Source: Myxococcaceae bacterium
GTDB taxonomy: Bacteria > Myxococcota_A > Polyangia > Polyangiales > Ga0077539
Direction of reading: 5' to 3'
Assembly: GCA_004297725.1 (NCBI GenBank)
Contig: SCUS01000078.1
Location: 62,001-126,000, forward strand
Length of the DNA: 64,000 nucleotides
A program made the position numbers and the translations under genes. Of this stretch, positions 16,794 through 24,674 are shown piece after piece. Within the stretch, counting starts at the first letter, position 1. Every line of letters begins with the position of its first letter. The notes below the pieces were generated by a model that made no database searches, had not been told where the DNA came from, and was given only the letters and a program-made list of their open reading frames with translations.

Positions 16794-17390
16794 CTACCAG
16801 GCCCCGACGATCTGTACGCCGTGGAGCGAGGGGGCGAGCTGCCAGCGGGCCACCGGGCGGTCGCGCCACCGGGCAGCGCGCGTGGGAATGGTGAGGATGC
16901 TCAGCTCGCCGCCGATGAGGTCGGACCCGAAGGCGAGGGCGGCGGAGAGCGGGCGGTCGTAGCCGATCCAGAGCACGAGGCCCGCGGTGACGGCGACGAC
17001 GGCGACGCCGACGTGGTTGTACCAGGCGCGCGCGGAGTTCTCGGCCTCGGCCGCGCGGCCGATGGCGGCGTCGAGATTGCCGGTGCGGTGCGCCTCCTCG
17101 GCGGCCCTCCACACCCGCGGAACCGGCGTGAGCACCATCCCCCCGACGCCGAGCCAGGTGGTGACGGCGCCCACGGCCGCGTCGACGCGGAGCCCCGGGT
17201 CATGGAGCGTGAGCGCAAGCGTGGTCTGCGCCACGGCCGTGACCGAGTACGCGACGGTCAGGGTCCAGAACCACAGCCGGGCGTGCGAGGCGTCGCGGTC
17301 GAGGAGGGCGACGCGAGGGTCGACCGGGTCGGCGTGCGCCGCGAGGGGGGCGGCCGAGAGCGCGAGGCAGAGGGCGATCACGGCGCGCAT
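16794..17390 (-). CDS. Exported or membrane protein of unknown function
   Basis: 198 residues from an ATG at 17390. A cleavable signal peptide is likely (AVIALCLALSAAPLAAHADP), followed by at least three more hydrophobic helices (WFWTLTVAYSVTAVAQTTLA, TTWLGVGGMVLTPV, VGVAVVAVTAGLVLWIGY). No conserved domain is recognised. It lies 26 bases downstream of murG on the same strand, so it may be read through from the dcw cluster. Confidence 0.55.
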   Translation of the reverse strand: MRAVIALCLALSAAPLAAHADPVDPRVALLDRDASHARLWFWTLTVAYSVTAVAQTTLALTLHDPGLRVDAAVGAVTTWLGVGGMVLTPVPRVWRAAEEAHRTGNLDAAIGRAAEAENSARAWYNHVGVAVVAVTAGLVLWIGYDRPLSAALAFGSDLIGGELSILTIPTRAARWRDRPVARWQLAPSLHGVQIVGAW

Positions 17391-17416
17391 CGAAGCGACG
17401 AGTACCACGACCCGCC

Positions 17417-18523
17417 TCACCCCCGCTGCACGCCCACTCCGCCGGCCAGCGCCAGCAGCCCGTCGGCGATCACGCCCGCCGCGTCGGGCCTCGCGCTCGC
17501 CCACGCCGCGGCGCCCATCGCCTGCAGCGCGTCACCATCCCTCAGCACCGCGCCCATCTGCGCGGCCAGTCGCTCGGGCGTCAGCTCGCGTTGCGCGATC
17601 CACTTCGCGGCCCCGCGCGCGGCCATGGCCTCGGCGTTCTTGCGCTGGTGGTCGTCGGCCGCCGTGGGCAGCGGGATGTACACCGCCGGGCGCCCCAGCA
17701 CCCCGAGCTCCGCCACGGTCATCGCCCCCGCGCGGCACACCACCAGCGACGACTGCGCCATCACCGTCGCCACGTCCTCGATGAAGGCCACCACCTCCGC
17801 CTCCTGCCCCTTCGCCGCGTAGGCCGCCGCCACCGCGTCCCGCTCCGAGGCGCCCGTCTGGTGCGTGACCTTCACCGCCAGCCCGCCCGCCCGTAGCTGC
17901 GCCACCGCCTCGGGCATCACCGCGTTGATCGCCCTCGCCCCCTGGCTGCCTCCCAGCACCAGCACCGACACGTCCCCGCCCACCGGGACCGCCGAGGCCA
18001 TGCGCGCCAGGAAGGCCCGGCGCACGGGCGATCCGGTGACCACGCCCACCCCCGAGGGGAAGGCCGAGAGCGTCTCCTCGTGCGTCACGAAGGCGCGCTT
18101 TACCACCCTCGATAAGATCCGGTTGGTCATCCCGGGCACGGCGTTGGGCTCCAGCACCGCCGTCGGGATGCGCATCGCCGCGGCCATGGCCACGATCGGT
18201 CCGCCCGCGTAGCCGCCGACGCCCAGCACCACGTGGGGGCGCTCCCGGCGCAGCACCCGCCACGCCTGCGCCGCCGCCGGGGGGAGCTTCGCCAGCGCCT
18301 CGACGAGCTTGCGGCCGCGCACCCCGTTGAGGCCCGAGAGATCCATCGCCTCGAAGCGCCACGGGGTGGTGGGCAGCACGCGCGCCTCGATGCCCCGGGA
18401 GGTGCCGACCCAGCAGACGGAGAGGTCGCGGGTGCGGCGGTCGAGCGCGTCGGCGACGGCGATGCCCGGGAAGACGTGGCCTCCCGTTCCGCCGCCCGCG
18501 ACCATGAAGCGAAGGGCCTCCAC
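17417..18523 (-). CDS. murG: UDP-GlcNAc--lipid I N-acetylglucosaminyltransferase MurG
   Basis: Adds GlcNAc to lipid I to make lipid II at the inner face of the membrane. 368 residues with the GT28 hallmarks: the N-terminal glycine loop GGGTGGHVFPG (residues 10-20), VGGYAGGP, the C-domain glycine loop LGGSQGARAIN and the donor-binding region VVCRAGAMTVAELGVLGRPA followed by DDHQRKNA. It starts with GTG at 18523, with AGGAG 11 bases upstream, 16 bases after ftsW. It is the last dcw gene here; murC, murB, ddl, ftsQ, ftsA and ftsZ do not follow as they do in many bacteria. Confidence 0.96.
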   Translation of the reverse strand: MEALRFMVAGGGTGGHVFPGIAVADALDRRTRDLSVCWVGTSRGIEARVLPTTPWRFEAMDLSGLNGVRGRKLVEALAKLPPAAAQAWRVLRRERPHVVLGVGGYAGGPIVAMAAAMRIPTAVLEPNAVPGMTNRILSRVVKRAFVTHEETLSAFPSGVGVVTGSPVRRAFLARMASAVPVGGDVSVLVLGGSQGARAINAVMPEAVAQLRAGGLAVKVTHQTGASERDAVAAAYAAKGQEAEVVAFIEDVATVMAQSSLVVCRAGAMTVAELGVLGRPAVYIPLPTAADDHQRKNAEAMAARGAAKWIAQRELTPERLAAQMGAVLRDGDALQAMGAAAWASARPDAAGVIADGLLALAGGVGVQRG

Positions 18524-18539
18524 GCGGCGCCGTTGGCTC

Positions 18540-19721
18540 CTATGCCGCCTTCGCGGAGCGGGAGACCGACAGGAGGATCCCGATGGCCGCGAGGTCGATG
18601 ATGAGCGAGCTGCCGCCGTAGGAGATGAAGGGGAGCGTGAGGCCCTTGGTGGGCAGCGCCCCCATCGCGACGCCGAGGTTGATGAGGGCCTGCAGCGTGA
18701 GCAGCGTGGTGACGCCGAAGGCGAGGTAGGTGCCGTGGTCGTCCGCGGCGTGTAGCGCGATGCGAACGCCCCGCCAGATCAGGAAGGCGTAGGCCAGGAG
18801 GAGCCCCGCCACGCCGACGAAGCCGAGCTCCTCGCCCAGGATGGCGCTGATGAAGTCCGTGTGCGCTTCGGGCAGGAAGAAGAGCTTCTGGCGGCTGTCT
18901 CCGAGGCCCACGCCGGTCATGCCGCCGGAGCCGAAGGACATCATCGACTCGACGAGCTGGTACGAGATGGTGCTGCGGAAGCGCGCCGGGTCGAGGAAGG
19001 CCTCCCAGCGACGGCGGCGGTACTCGGTGCCGAGCACGAGCCAGGCCGCGACCGGGAGCGCCGCGATGAGGGTGCCGAGGATGTAGCCGGTGCGGGCGCC
19101 GGCCACGAAGAGCAGCGTGAAGGTGAGCAGCAGCAGCACCACCGCGGAGCCGAAGTCGGGCTGCTTCAGGCAGAGCAGCATCAGGAAGCCGGCGACCAGC
19201 AGGTGCGGCAGGAAGCCCACCGAGAAGGTGCGGATCTTCTCGTTCTTCTTGGCGAGCGAGTGCGACAGCCAGACGATGAGCGAGAGCTTCGCGATCTCCG
19301 CGGGCTGGATGTTGATGGGACCCAGGCGTATCCACCGGGCCGCGCCGCCGCCGGAGTGCCCGGCGCCCATCACCACCGCGAGCATCAGCACCACGGTGAG
19401 CCCGAGCATGGGGTAGGTGAAGGCGCGCAGCCGGCGGTGGTCCTGCACGGCGAAGAAGGTGAGCGCGGCGAAGCCCATGGCCGCGTAGAGGGTCTGGCGC
19501 ACCAGGAAGAACTGACCGTTGTGGTGCAGGTGCTCCGCGAAGACCGCGCTGGCCGAGTAGACCATCACGATGCCGAAGGTCACGAGCAGCATCGTCACGC
19601 CGAGCAGCGCGTGGTCGACGCGGCCCAGCGGGGCGCCCTTCTCCACGGCCTGCGCCCGGTAGGGCTCGACCCCCACCGGCGCCATCGAGTCGCGCCGCGC
19701 GTTGGTCGGCGTCGCGCTCAC
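18540..19721 (-). CDS. ftsW: Lipid II polymerase / SEDS protein FtsW
   Basis: Peptidoglycan glycosyltransferase of the divisome, partner of FtsI. 393 residues with about ten membrane helices. SEDS features are visible: GIVMVYSASAVFAEH near helix 1, GGGAARWIRLGPINIQPAEI, KQPDFGSAVV with the catalytic-region Asp, and the C-terminal GLTLPFISYGGSSLI. It begins with GTG at 19721 overlapping the murD stop (GTGA). The order murD-ftsW-murG is canonical. The position inside a dcw cluster favours FtsW over RodA. Confidence 0.94.
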   Translation of the reverse strand: MSATPTNARRDSMAPVGVEPYRAQAVEKGAPLGRVDHALLGVTMLLVTFGIVMVYSASAVFAEHLHHNGQFFLVRQTLYAAMGFAALTFFAVQDHRRLRAFTYPMLGLTVVLMLAVVMGAGHSGGGAARWIRLGPINIQPAEIAKLSLIVWLSHSLAKKNEKIRTFSVGFLPHLLVAGFLMLLCLKQPDFGSAVVLLLLTFTLLFVAGARTGYILGTLIAALPVAAWLVLGTEYRRRRWEAFLDPARFRSTISYQLVESMMSFGSGGMTGVGLGDSRQKLFFLPEAHTDFISAILGEELGFVGVAGLLLAYAFLIWRGVRIALHAADDHGTYLAFGVTTLLTLQALINLGVAMGALPTKGLTLPFISYGGSSLIIDLAAIGILLSVSRSAKAA

Positions 19722-21076
19722 GACCCCGCACCGCCCTTCAGCGCCCGAGCCGCCTGGGCGAAGGCGTCGCCGCGCTCCGCGTAGTTCTTGTACATGTCGA
19801 GCGAGCTGCACGCCGGGGCCAGGAGCACGCAGTCCCCCGGCTTCGCCAGCGCCGCCGCGCGCCGCACGGCGTCGTCCATGTCCGTCGCCGCCTGGTGCGC
19901 CACGGAGTTGCCCATCGACGCGGACATCAGCGGCGCCGCCTCGCCCAGCAGCACGACGGCGCGCGCCTTGGCTCGGAGGAGCTGCACCAGCGGCTCGTAC
20001 GATCCGCCCTTGTCGCGGCCGCCCGCGATCAGCACCACCGGTCGGTCGACGCCCTCCAGCGCCTTCAGCGCGGCGCCCACGTTGGTCGCCTTGGAGTCGT
20101 CGATGTAGACCACGCCCGCGTGCTCGACCACGCGCTGCATCCGGTGCGGCAGCCCCGTGAAGGAGCGCAGCGTGCGCGCGATGGCCGACACCGACGCCCC
20201 GCCGAGGTGCGCCGCCAGCGCGGCCGCCATGGCGTTGCCGACGTTGTGCGAGCCCTTGATGCCGATCTCGCTCACCGGAACCCGAAGGCCGCCGGGGCCG
20301 ATGATGGCGTCGTCGACGATGCGCACCTCGCTGTGCTCGCCGCCCCAGGTGTGCACCTGCGCCGCGCCGCCCCTCGCGAAGGCCAGCACCACCGGGTCGT
20401 CCGCGGGCACCACCGCGTGGTCTTCACGGCGCTGCGCGAGGAAGATGCGGGCCTTGGCCGCGCCGTAGGCCGCCATCGATCCGTAGCGGTCGAGGTGGTC
20501 GGGGGTGAGGTTGAGCCAGACCGCGACGTGAGGCCTGAAGTGCCTCGTGGCCTCGAGCTGGTACGAGCTCGCCTCGATGACGCAGCGCCCGCCCGCGGCG
20601 GTCGGCTCGTGGCCGACGGCGTCGCACCAGGGCGTGCCCAGGTTGCCGCCGGTGAAGGTCGCGAAGCCCGAAGACTCCAGCATCTCGCCGAGCAGCGTGG
20701 TGACCGTGCTCTTGCCGTTGGTGCCGGTGATGGCCAGCACCGGGGCCTCGGTGTACCAGCTCGCGAGCTCGATCTCGCCGATCACCAGCACCCCTCGCGC
20801 CTTCGCCCGCACCACCGCGTCCAGCGGTGGGACGCCCGGCGACAGCACGATCACGTCGGCCTCGGCGAAGACCGCGTCGTCGTGGCCCCCGAGGGCGAAC
20901 TGAACCCCCTGGTCGACCAGCTCGGCGTAGGCCGAGAGGTCTACCTCCGCCGCGCTCCGACGGTCGTTCACCGTGACCCGCGCCGCACCATCGGCCACGG
21001 CCCGCCGCGCCGCCGCGACGCCCGAGAGCCCGAGACCCACCACCACCACACGCTGTCCGCGCACCGTGCCGTTCAC
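19718..21076 (-). CDS. murD: UDP-N-acetylmuramoyl-L-alanine--D-glutamate ligase MurD
   Basis: Adds D-Glu to UDP-MurNAc-L-Ala. 452 residues in the three-domain Mur ligase order: an N-terminal Rossmann domain (RVVVVGLGLSGVAAARRAV), the ATPase domain with P-loop ITGTNGKSTVT and EASSYQLEATRHF, then LNLTPDHLDRYGS and the C-domain with YIDDSKATNVGA and AGGRDKGGSY. The start is a GTG; I take 21076 because AAGG lies nine bases upstream, while a GTG at 21082 is also in frame. It is separated from mraY by three unrelated genes, which breaks the usual mraY-murD adjacency, and is divergent from the epimerase gene. Confidence 0.95.
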   Translation of the reverse strand: MNGTVRGQRVVVVGLGLSGVAAARRAVADGAARVTVNDRRSAAEVDLSAYAELVDQGVQFALGGHDDAVFAEADVIVLSPGVPPLDAVVRAKARGVLVIGEIELASWYTEAPVLAITGTNGKSTVTTLLGEMLESSGFATFTGGNLGTPWCDAVGHEPTAAGGRCVIEASSYQLEATRHFRPHVAVWLNLTPDHLDRYGSMAAYGAAKARIFLAQRREDHAVVPADDPVVLAFARGGAAQVHTWGGEHSEVRIVDDAIIGPGGLRVPVSEIGIKGSHNVGNAMAAALAAHLGGASVSAIARTLRSFTGLPHRMQRVVEHAGVVYIDDSKATNVGAALKALEGVDRPVVLIAGGRDKGGSYEPLVQLLRAKARAVVLLGEAAPLMSASMGNSVAHQAATDMDDAVRRAAALAKPGDCVLLAPACSSLDMYKNYAERGDAFAQAARALKGGAGS

Positions 21077-21194
21077 GACCACCGGCCTTAGCGCAACTCG
21101 AACGGCGACCACGAAAACAACGCAACCCGACCGGGGCCCCCCCCGGCGGTGGACCTCGGGTTGGAAAGCCCCGGGCAGGGCGTAGATTTCCCCC

Positions 21195-22037
21195 ATGCTC
21201 GACCTGCTGACCCCCCTCGAGACCGTCGTGCTGCGCGACGAGTCCGCAGACGCCACCGTCGCCCTCGCGCCCTCCCGCGGCGGCATCGTCACCCGCTTCT
21301 TCGTGGGCGACCGCCCGGTGCTCTACCTCGACGAGTCGACCCTCCTCGACCCCACGAAGAACATCCGCGGCGGAGTCCCGGTGCTCTTCCCCTCCCCCGG
21401 GGCGCTGGCGGGCGAGCGCTTCCACCACGGAGACGCCACCGGCAGCATGAAGCAGCACGGCTTCGCCCGGCAGCGCCCGTGGACGGTGGGCCACCAGGAC
21501 GAGTCCTCGGTCACCCTCACCCTCGACTCCGACGAGGTCACCCGAGCGCAGTTCCCCTGGGACTTCGCGCTCCGCTTTCGCTACTGGCTCGAAGGGACGC
21601 GCCTCCACATCTCGCAGCACGTCGAGAACCGGAGCGCCTCGGCGATGCCCTTCGCCATGGGCTTCCACCCGTACTTCTTCGTGCCCGATGGGGAGAAGGC
21701 GCGGGCCTCCATCGCCACCCCCGCCACGAGGGCCTTCGACAACACCACGAAGACCACTGGTCCCCTCACGGGGCCGATCGACCTCACCCTCGCGGAGGTC
21801 GACCTGCACCTCGACGAGCACGCCACGCTCGCCCTCGCGGACGGCTACCGCGTGGTGGTGTCGGCCTCGCCGGAGTTCCGCCGCTGGGTCCTCTGGACCC
21901 TGCGCTCCAGGGACTTCGTGTGCCTCGAACCGTGGACCGCCGCGGGCGACGCGCTCAACACCGGCGACGGGCTCATCGTGCTGCCGCCGGGCCACTCCCA
22001 CGAGCTCTGGACGGAGATCGCGCTCGTCGCGCCGTAG
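21195..22037 (+). CDS. Aldose 1-epimerase / hexose-6-phosphate mutarotase-like protein
   Basis: 280 residues of the galactose-mutarotase fold. Diagnostic blocks are GGVPVLFPSPG, the catalytic-region KQHGFARQRPWTVG, MGFHPYFFVPDG with the second conserved His, and CLEPWTAAGDALN with the catalytic Glu. The order and the HGFAR motif fit the YeaD-like D-hexose-6-phosphate mutarotases more than GalM. It would interconvert sugar anomers in the cytoplasm. It stands inside the dcw cluster but on the opposite strand, convergent with the regulator gene nine bases away. Confidence 0.85.
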   Translation: MLDLLTPLETVVLRDESADATVALAPSRGGIVTRFFVGDRPVLYLDESTLLDPTKNIRGGVPVLFPSPGALAGERFHHGDATGSMKQHGFARQRPWTVGHQDESSVTLTLDSDEVTRAQFPWDFALRFRYWLEGTRLHISQHVENRSASAMPFAMGFHPYFFVPDGEKARASIATPATRAFDNTTKTTGPLTGPIDLTLAEVDLHLDEHATLALADGYRVVVSASPEFRRWVLWTLRSRDFVCLEPWTAAGDALNTGDGLIVLPPGHSHELWTEIALVAP

Positions 22038-22046
22038 CGCTCGCGG

Positions 22047-22745
22047 CTACTCCGCGGCGACGGCCATCAGCACGTCGGCGTCCACCACCCTGATCTCCCT
22101 CCGCGTGGACTTGATCGCGCCCATCACGCTGAGCCGGCTCAGCGCGCGGGAGAAGGTCTCCGGCAGCATCCCGAGAAGGCCCGCCACCACGCCCCGAGGC
22201 ATCTCCGGGGCCCGACCGTCGCGGGCCTCGTCGGCCAGCCAGCGAGCGACCCGGCGCACGGCGCTCCCCTCGGCCGAGGTGGGGCGCGGACCGTCGGCGC
22301 AGCGGGCGCTGATCACCAGGCCCATCACGGCGCGGGAGGCGACGACGCCGACGTTGTCGATCCACTGGTTGAACGAGTCGCGGCTCGCCACGCAGAGGGT
22401 CACCTGGGTGAGCGCCACGGCGGTGTCGCTGTATCCCTCCTGCACGAGGCACTCGTCGCCCACGAGCTGGCCGGGCCTGCGCACGGCCCACGGGACGCCC
22501 GCCCCGCGCTGGTCGCCGGTCTCCCGGAAGAGCGCCACCGAGCCGTGCTGCACGTACCAGAGCCTCTCGGCGGCAGAACTCTCGCCACACAGCATCGCGC
22601 CCGCCTCGTAGGTGCGAGGGCTCATGGGACAGCGCCGCCCGGCGCCGCACCCGGCCGCGCGACCGATGGGGCACTGCTTCGATCCGTCGAGCGTGGCATC
22701 CGAAGGCATCACTGGAAGCGCGGAGTTCCTCCGCGAGGTGCTCAT
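22047..22745 (-). CDS. FNR-type regulator with four Fe-S cysteines
   Basis: 232 residues: a cyclic-nucleotide-binding-like sensor domain, dimer helix and Crp/Fnr helix-turn-helix. Cysteines 25, 33 and 39 cluster near the N-terminus (CPIGRAAGCGAGRRC) and C118 (VTLCVAS) aligns by position with E. coli FNR C122, so an oxygen-labile [4Fe-4S] cluster is plausible, although the N-terminal spacing (C-x7-C-x5-C) differs from FNR. The recognition helix PETFSRALSRL has the E-x2-S-R residues that read TTGAT/TTGAC half-sites. It starts at 22745 after AGGAGG. It is divergent from nirS, with a matching palindrome between them, so nirS is the likely target. Confidence 0.87.
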   Translation of the reverse strand: MSTSRRNSALPVMPSDATLDGSKQCPIGRAAGCGAGRRCPMSPRTYEAGAMLCGESSAAERLWYVQHGSVALFRETGDQRGAGVPWAVRRPGQLVGDECLVQEGYSDTAVALTQVTLCVASRDSFNQWIDNVGVVASRAVMGLVISARCADGPRPTSAEGSAVRRVARWLADEARDGRAPEMPRGVVAGLLGMLPETFSRALSRLSVMGAIKSTRREIRVVDADVLMAVAAE

Positions 22746-22844
22746 GACCACAACATCCTCCTGACCGTGCTCGACCGCTCTCCGGGTCCGACCGTGTGCG
22801 ATCGAGGACCCACCGAACGATCCCCCGGTCCGGCTCACCCGCTC

Positions 22845-22858
22845 TTGACCATGGTCAA
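22845..22858. promoter_or_regulatory. FNR/DNR-type operator, perfect palindrome
   Basis: TTGACCATGGTCAA is a 14-base perfect palindrome matching the TTGAN6TCAA-type sites (TTGAC-N4-GTCAA) of FNR, DNR and NnrR regulators. Its centre is about 45 bases before the nirS ATG. If it acts at the usual -41.5 position, transcription would begin within a few bases of the start codon. Confidence 0.75.
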
Positions 22859-22896
22859 GCGCCCCAAGGCGACCAGCCCACACCGTCCATCCCCCA

Positions 22897-24657
22897 ATGG
22901 AGACCTACAAATCCCGCGCGTCCTCCCTCGGCCTCGCGCTCTCGCTCCTCACGGCGGCCTGCGAGACCACCTCCGGCGCTCCCCCGCCGGACGTGCCCCA
23001 GGACATCTCGGTCATCGTCGACACCCCTCCGTCCGACGTCTTCGACGCCTCGGCCCCGGACGACCTGGGCCCCCGCCTCGACGCCCCGGTTCCCAGCGAC
23101 CGCGCCGACGCGACCACCGATGGGGCCCCCGTCGACGCGACGCCCCCTGCGATGACCCCCGAGGAGCTCGTCCGCGCCCAGCGGGTGTACTTCGACCGCT
23201 GCGCGGGCTGCCACGGCGCCCTGCGCGCAGGCGCCACGGGTCCCAACCTCCAGCCCTCCCGCACGCTGCCCATCGGCACCGCCCGCCTCCGCACCACCAT
23301 CTCCAACGGGACCCCCGGCGGCATGCCCGGCTGGGTGCGCACCGGGCTCATGACCGCCGAGGAGGCCGACCTCATGGCGCGCTACATCCAGCACCCGCCT
23401 CCCACGCCGCCGCCGAGGCCCATGGAGATGATCCGCGCGAGCTGGCAGCTCAACGTCCCGGTGGCCGAGCGCCCCACGCGGCCGATGACCACGCGCAACT
23501 GGGAGAACTTCTTCGGGGTGATCCTCCGCGACGCGGGCCAGGTGGCCATCCTCGACGGCGACACCTTCGAGCTGGTGAGCATCGTCCCGACGGGCTTCGC
23601 GGTGCACATCCTCCGCTCGTCCACCTCGGGCCGGTACTTCTACGCCATCGGCCGCGACGGCCGCGTGACGCTCATCGACCTCTGGACCCCGACGCCCACC
23701 ATCGACGCCGTGGTCCAGGGCTGCTCCGACGCGCGCAGCGTCGAGGCCAGCCGCTTCGCGGGCTACGAAGACAGGCTGCTCATCGAGGGCTGCTACTGGC
23801 CGCCGCAGTACGTGGTCTTCGACGGCGCCACGCTCGAACCCCGAGGGATGCAGAGCATCCTCTCCGACGCCGTCACGGGAGAGCACCTCGACGAGGTGCG
23901 CGTGGCCTCCATCGTGGCCTCGCGCTTCGAGCCCGTCTGGGCCGTGAGCCTGAAGGAGTCAGGCTTCGTGGCCCTGGTCGACTACAGCCAGCCCGAGTTT
24001 CCTGTGGTGTCGCGCATCCCCGCGGTGCGCTTCCTCCACGACGGCGGCTGGGACCACACCGGGCGCTACTTCATGATCTCCGCCAACGCGAGCAACCGGG
24101 TCGCCGTGGTCGACGTGCGCGACCGGCGCTTCGTCACCAGCTTCACCACCGGGCTCGGTCCGCACCCCGGCCGCGCGGCCAACTGGCAGGACCCCACCTA
24201 CGGCTGGGTGAACGCCGTCGCGCACATGGGCCAGGCCCGGCTGGCCGTCTACGGCGCCGACCCGGAGGGCTCCCCCGAGAACGCGTGGCGCGTCGTGCGC
24301 AACGTCGCGCTCCCCTCCGCCGGCAGCCTCTTCATCAAGACGCACCCCAACTCCCCGTGGGTGTGGATCGACTCGCCCGTCTCCACGGAGCCCAACGCCG
24401 CGCGGCGCATCTGCGTGTACTCCAAGGCCCGCGGGGTGATCGACCGCTGCTGGTTCGCGAGCGACCACGGGCAGACCGTGCACTTCGAGTACAACCGCGC
24501 CGGCACCCAGGTCTGGGTCTCGGTCTGGGACCGTACCGGCGAGCTCGTCGTCTACGACGACCGCACCCTCGCCGAGGTCACCCGCATCCGCGGCGACTGG
24601 CTCGTCACCCCGACGGGCAAGTTCAACGTCTACAACACCGCCCACGACGTCTACTGA
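22897..24657 (+). CDS. nirS: Cytochrome cd1 nitrite reductase, predicted lipoprotein
   Basis: Reduces nitrite to nitric oxide in denitrification. 586 residues: a signal peptide ending in TAAC with Cys22 as a likely lipid anchor, an Asp/Ala/Pro-rich stalk (about 28-85), a heme c domain with C102-A-G-C105-H106, then the eight-bladed heme d1 propeller. The d1 domain is well conserved: FFGVILRDAGQVAILDGD, GFAVHILRS with the axial H237, the active-site histidines H381 (FLHDGGWD) and H423 (GPHPGRAA), and the C-terminus TPTGKFNVYNTAHDVY. Soluble periplasmic NirS is the usual form; the anchor and stalk are unusual. No heme d1 synthesis genes are in the window. There is no ribosome site before the ATG. 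It is convergent with mraY. Confidence 0.93.
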   Translation: METYKSRASSLGLALSLLTAACETTSGAPPPDVPQDISVIVDTPPSDVFDASAPDDLGPRLDAPVPSDRADATTDGAPVDATPPAMTPEELVRAQRVYFDRCAGCHGALRAGATGPNLQPSRTLPIGTARLRTTISNGTPGGMPGWVRTGLMTAEEADLMARYIQHPPPTPPPRPMEMIRASWQLNVPVAERPTRPMTTRNWENFFGVILRDAGQVAILDGDTFELVSIVPTGFAVHILRSSTSGRYFYAIGRDGRVTLIDLWTPTPTIDAVVQGCSDARSVEASRFAGYEDRLLIEGCYWPPQYVVFDGATLEPRGMQSILSDAVTGEHLDEVRVASIVASRFEPVWAVSLKESGFVALVDYSQPEFPVVSRIPAVRFLHDGGWDHTGRYFMISANASNRVAVVDVRDRRFVTSFTTGLGPHPGRAANWQDPTYGWVNAVAHMGQARLAVYGADPEGSPENAWRVVRNVALPSAGSLFIKTHPNSPWVWIDSPVSTEPNAARRICVYSKARGVIDRCWFASDHGQTVHFEYNRAGTQVWVSVWDRTGELVVYDDRTLAEVTRIRGDWLVTPTGKFNVYNTAHDVY

Positions 24658-24674
24658 GCGCCGTGGCGTAGCGC

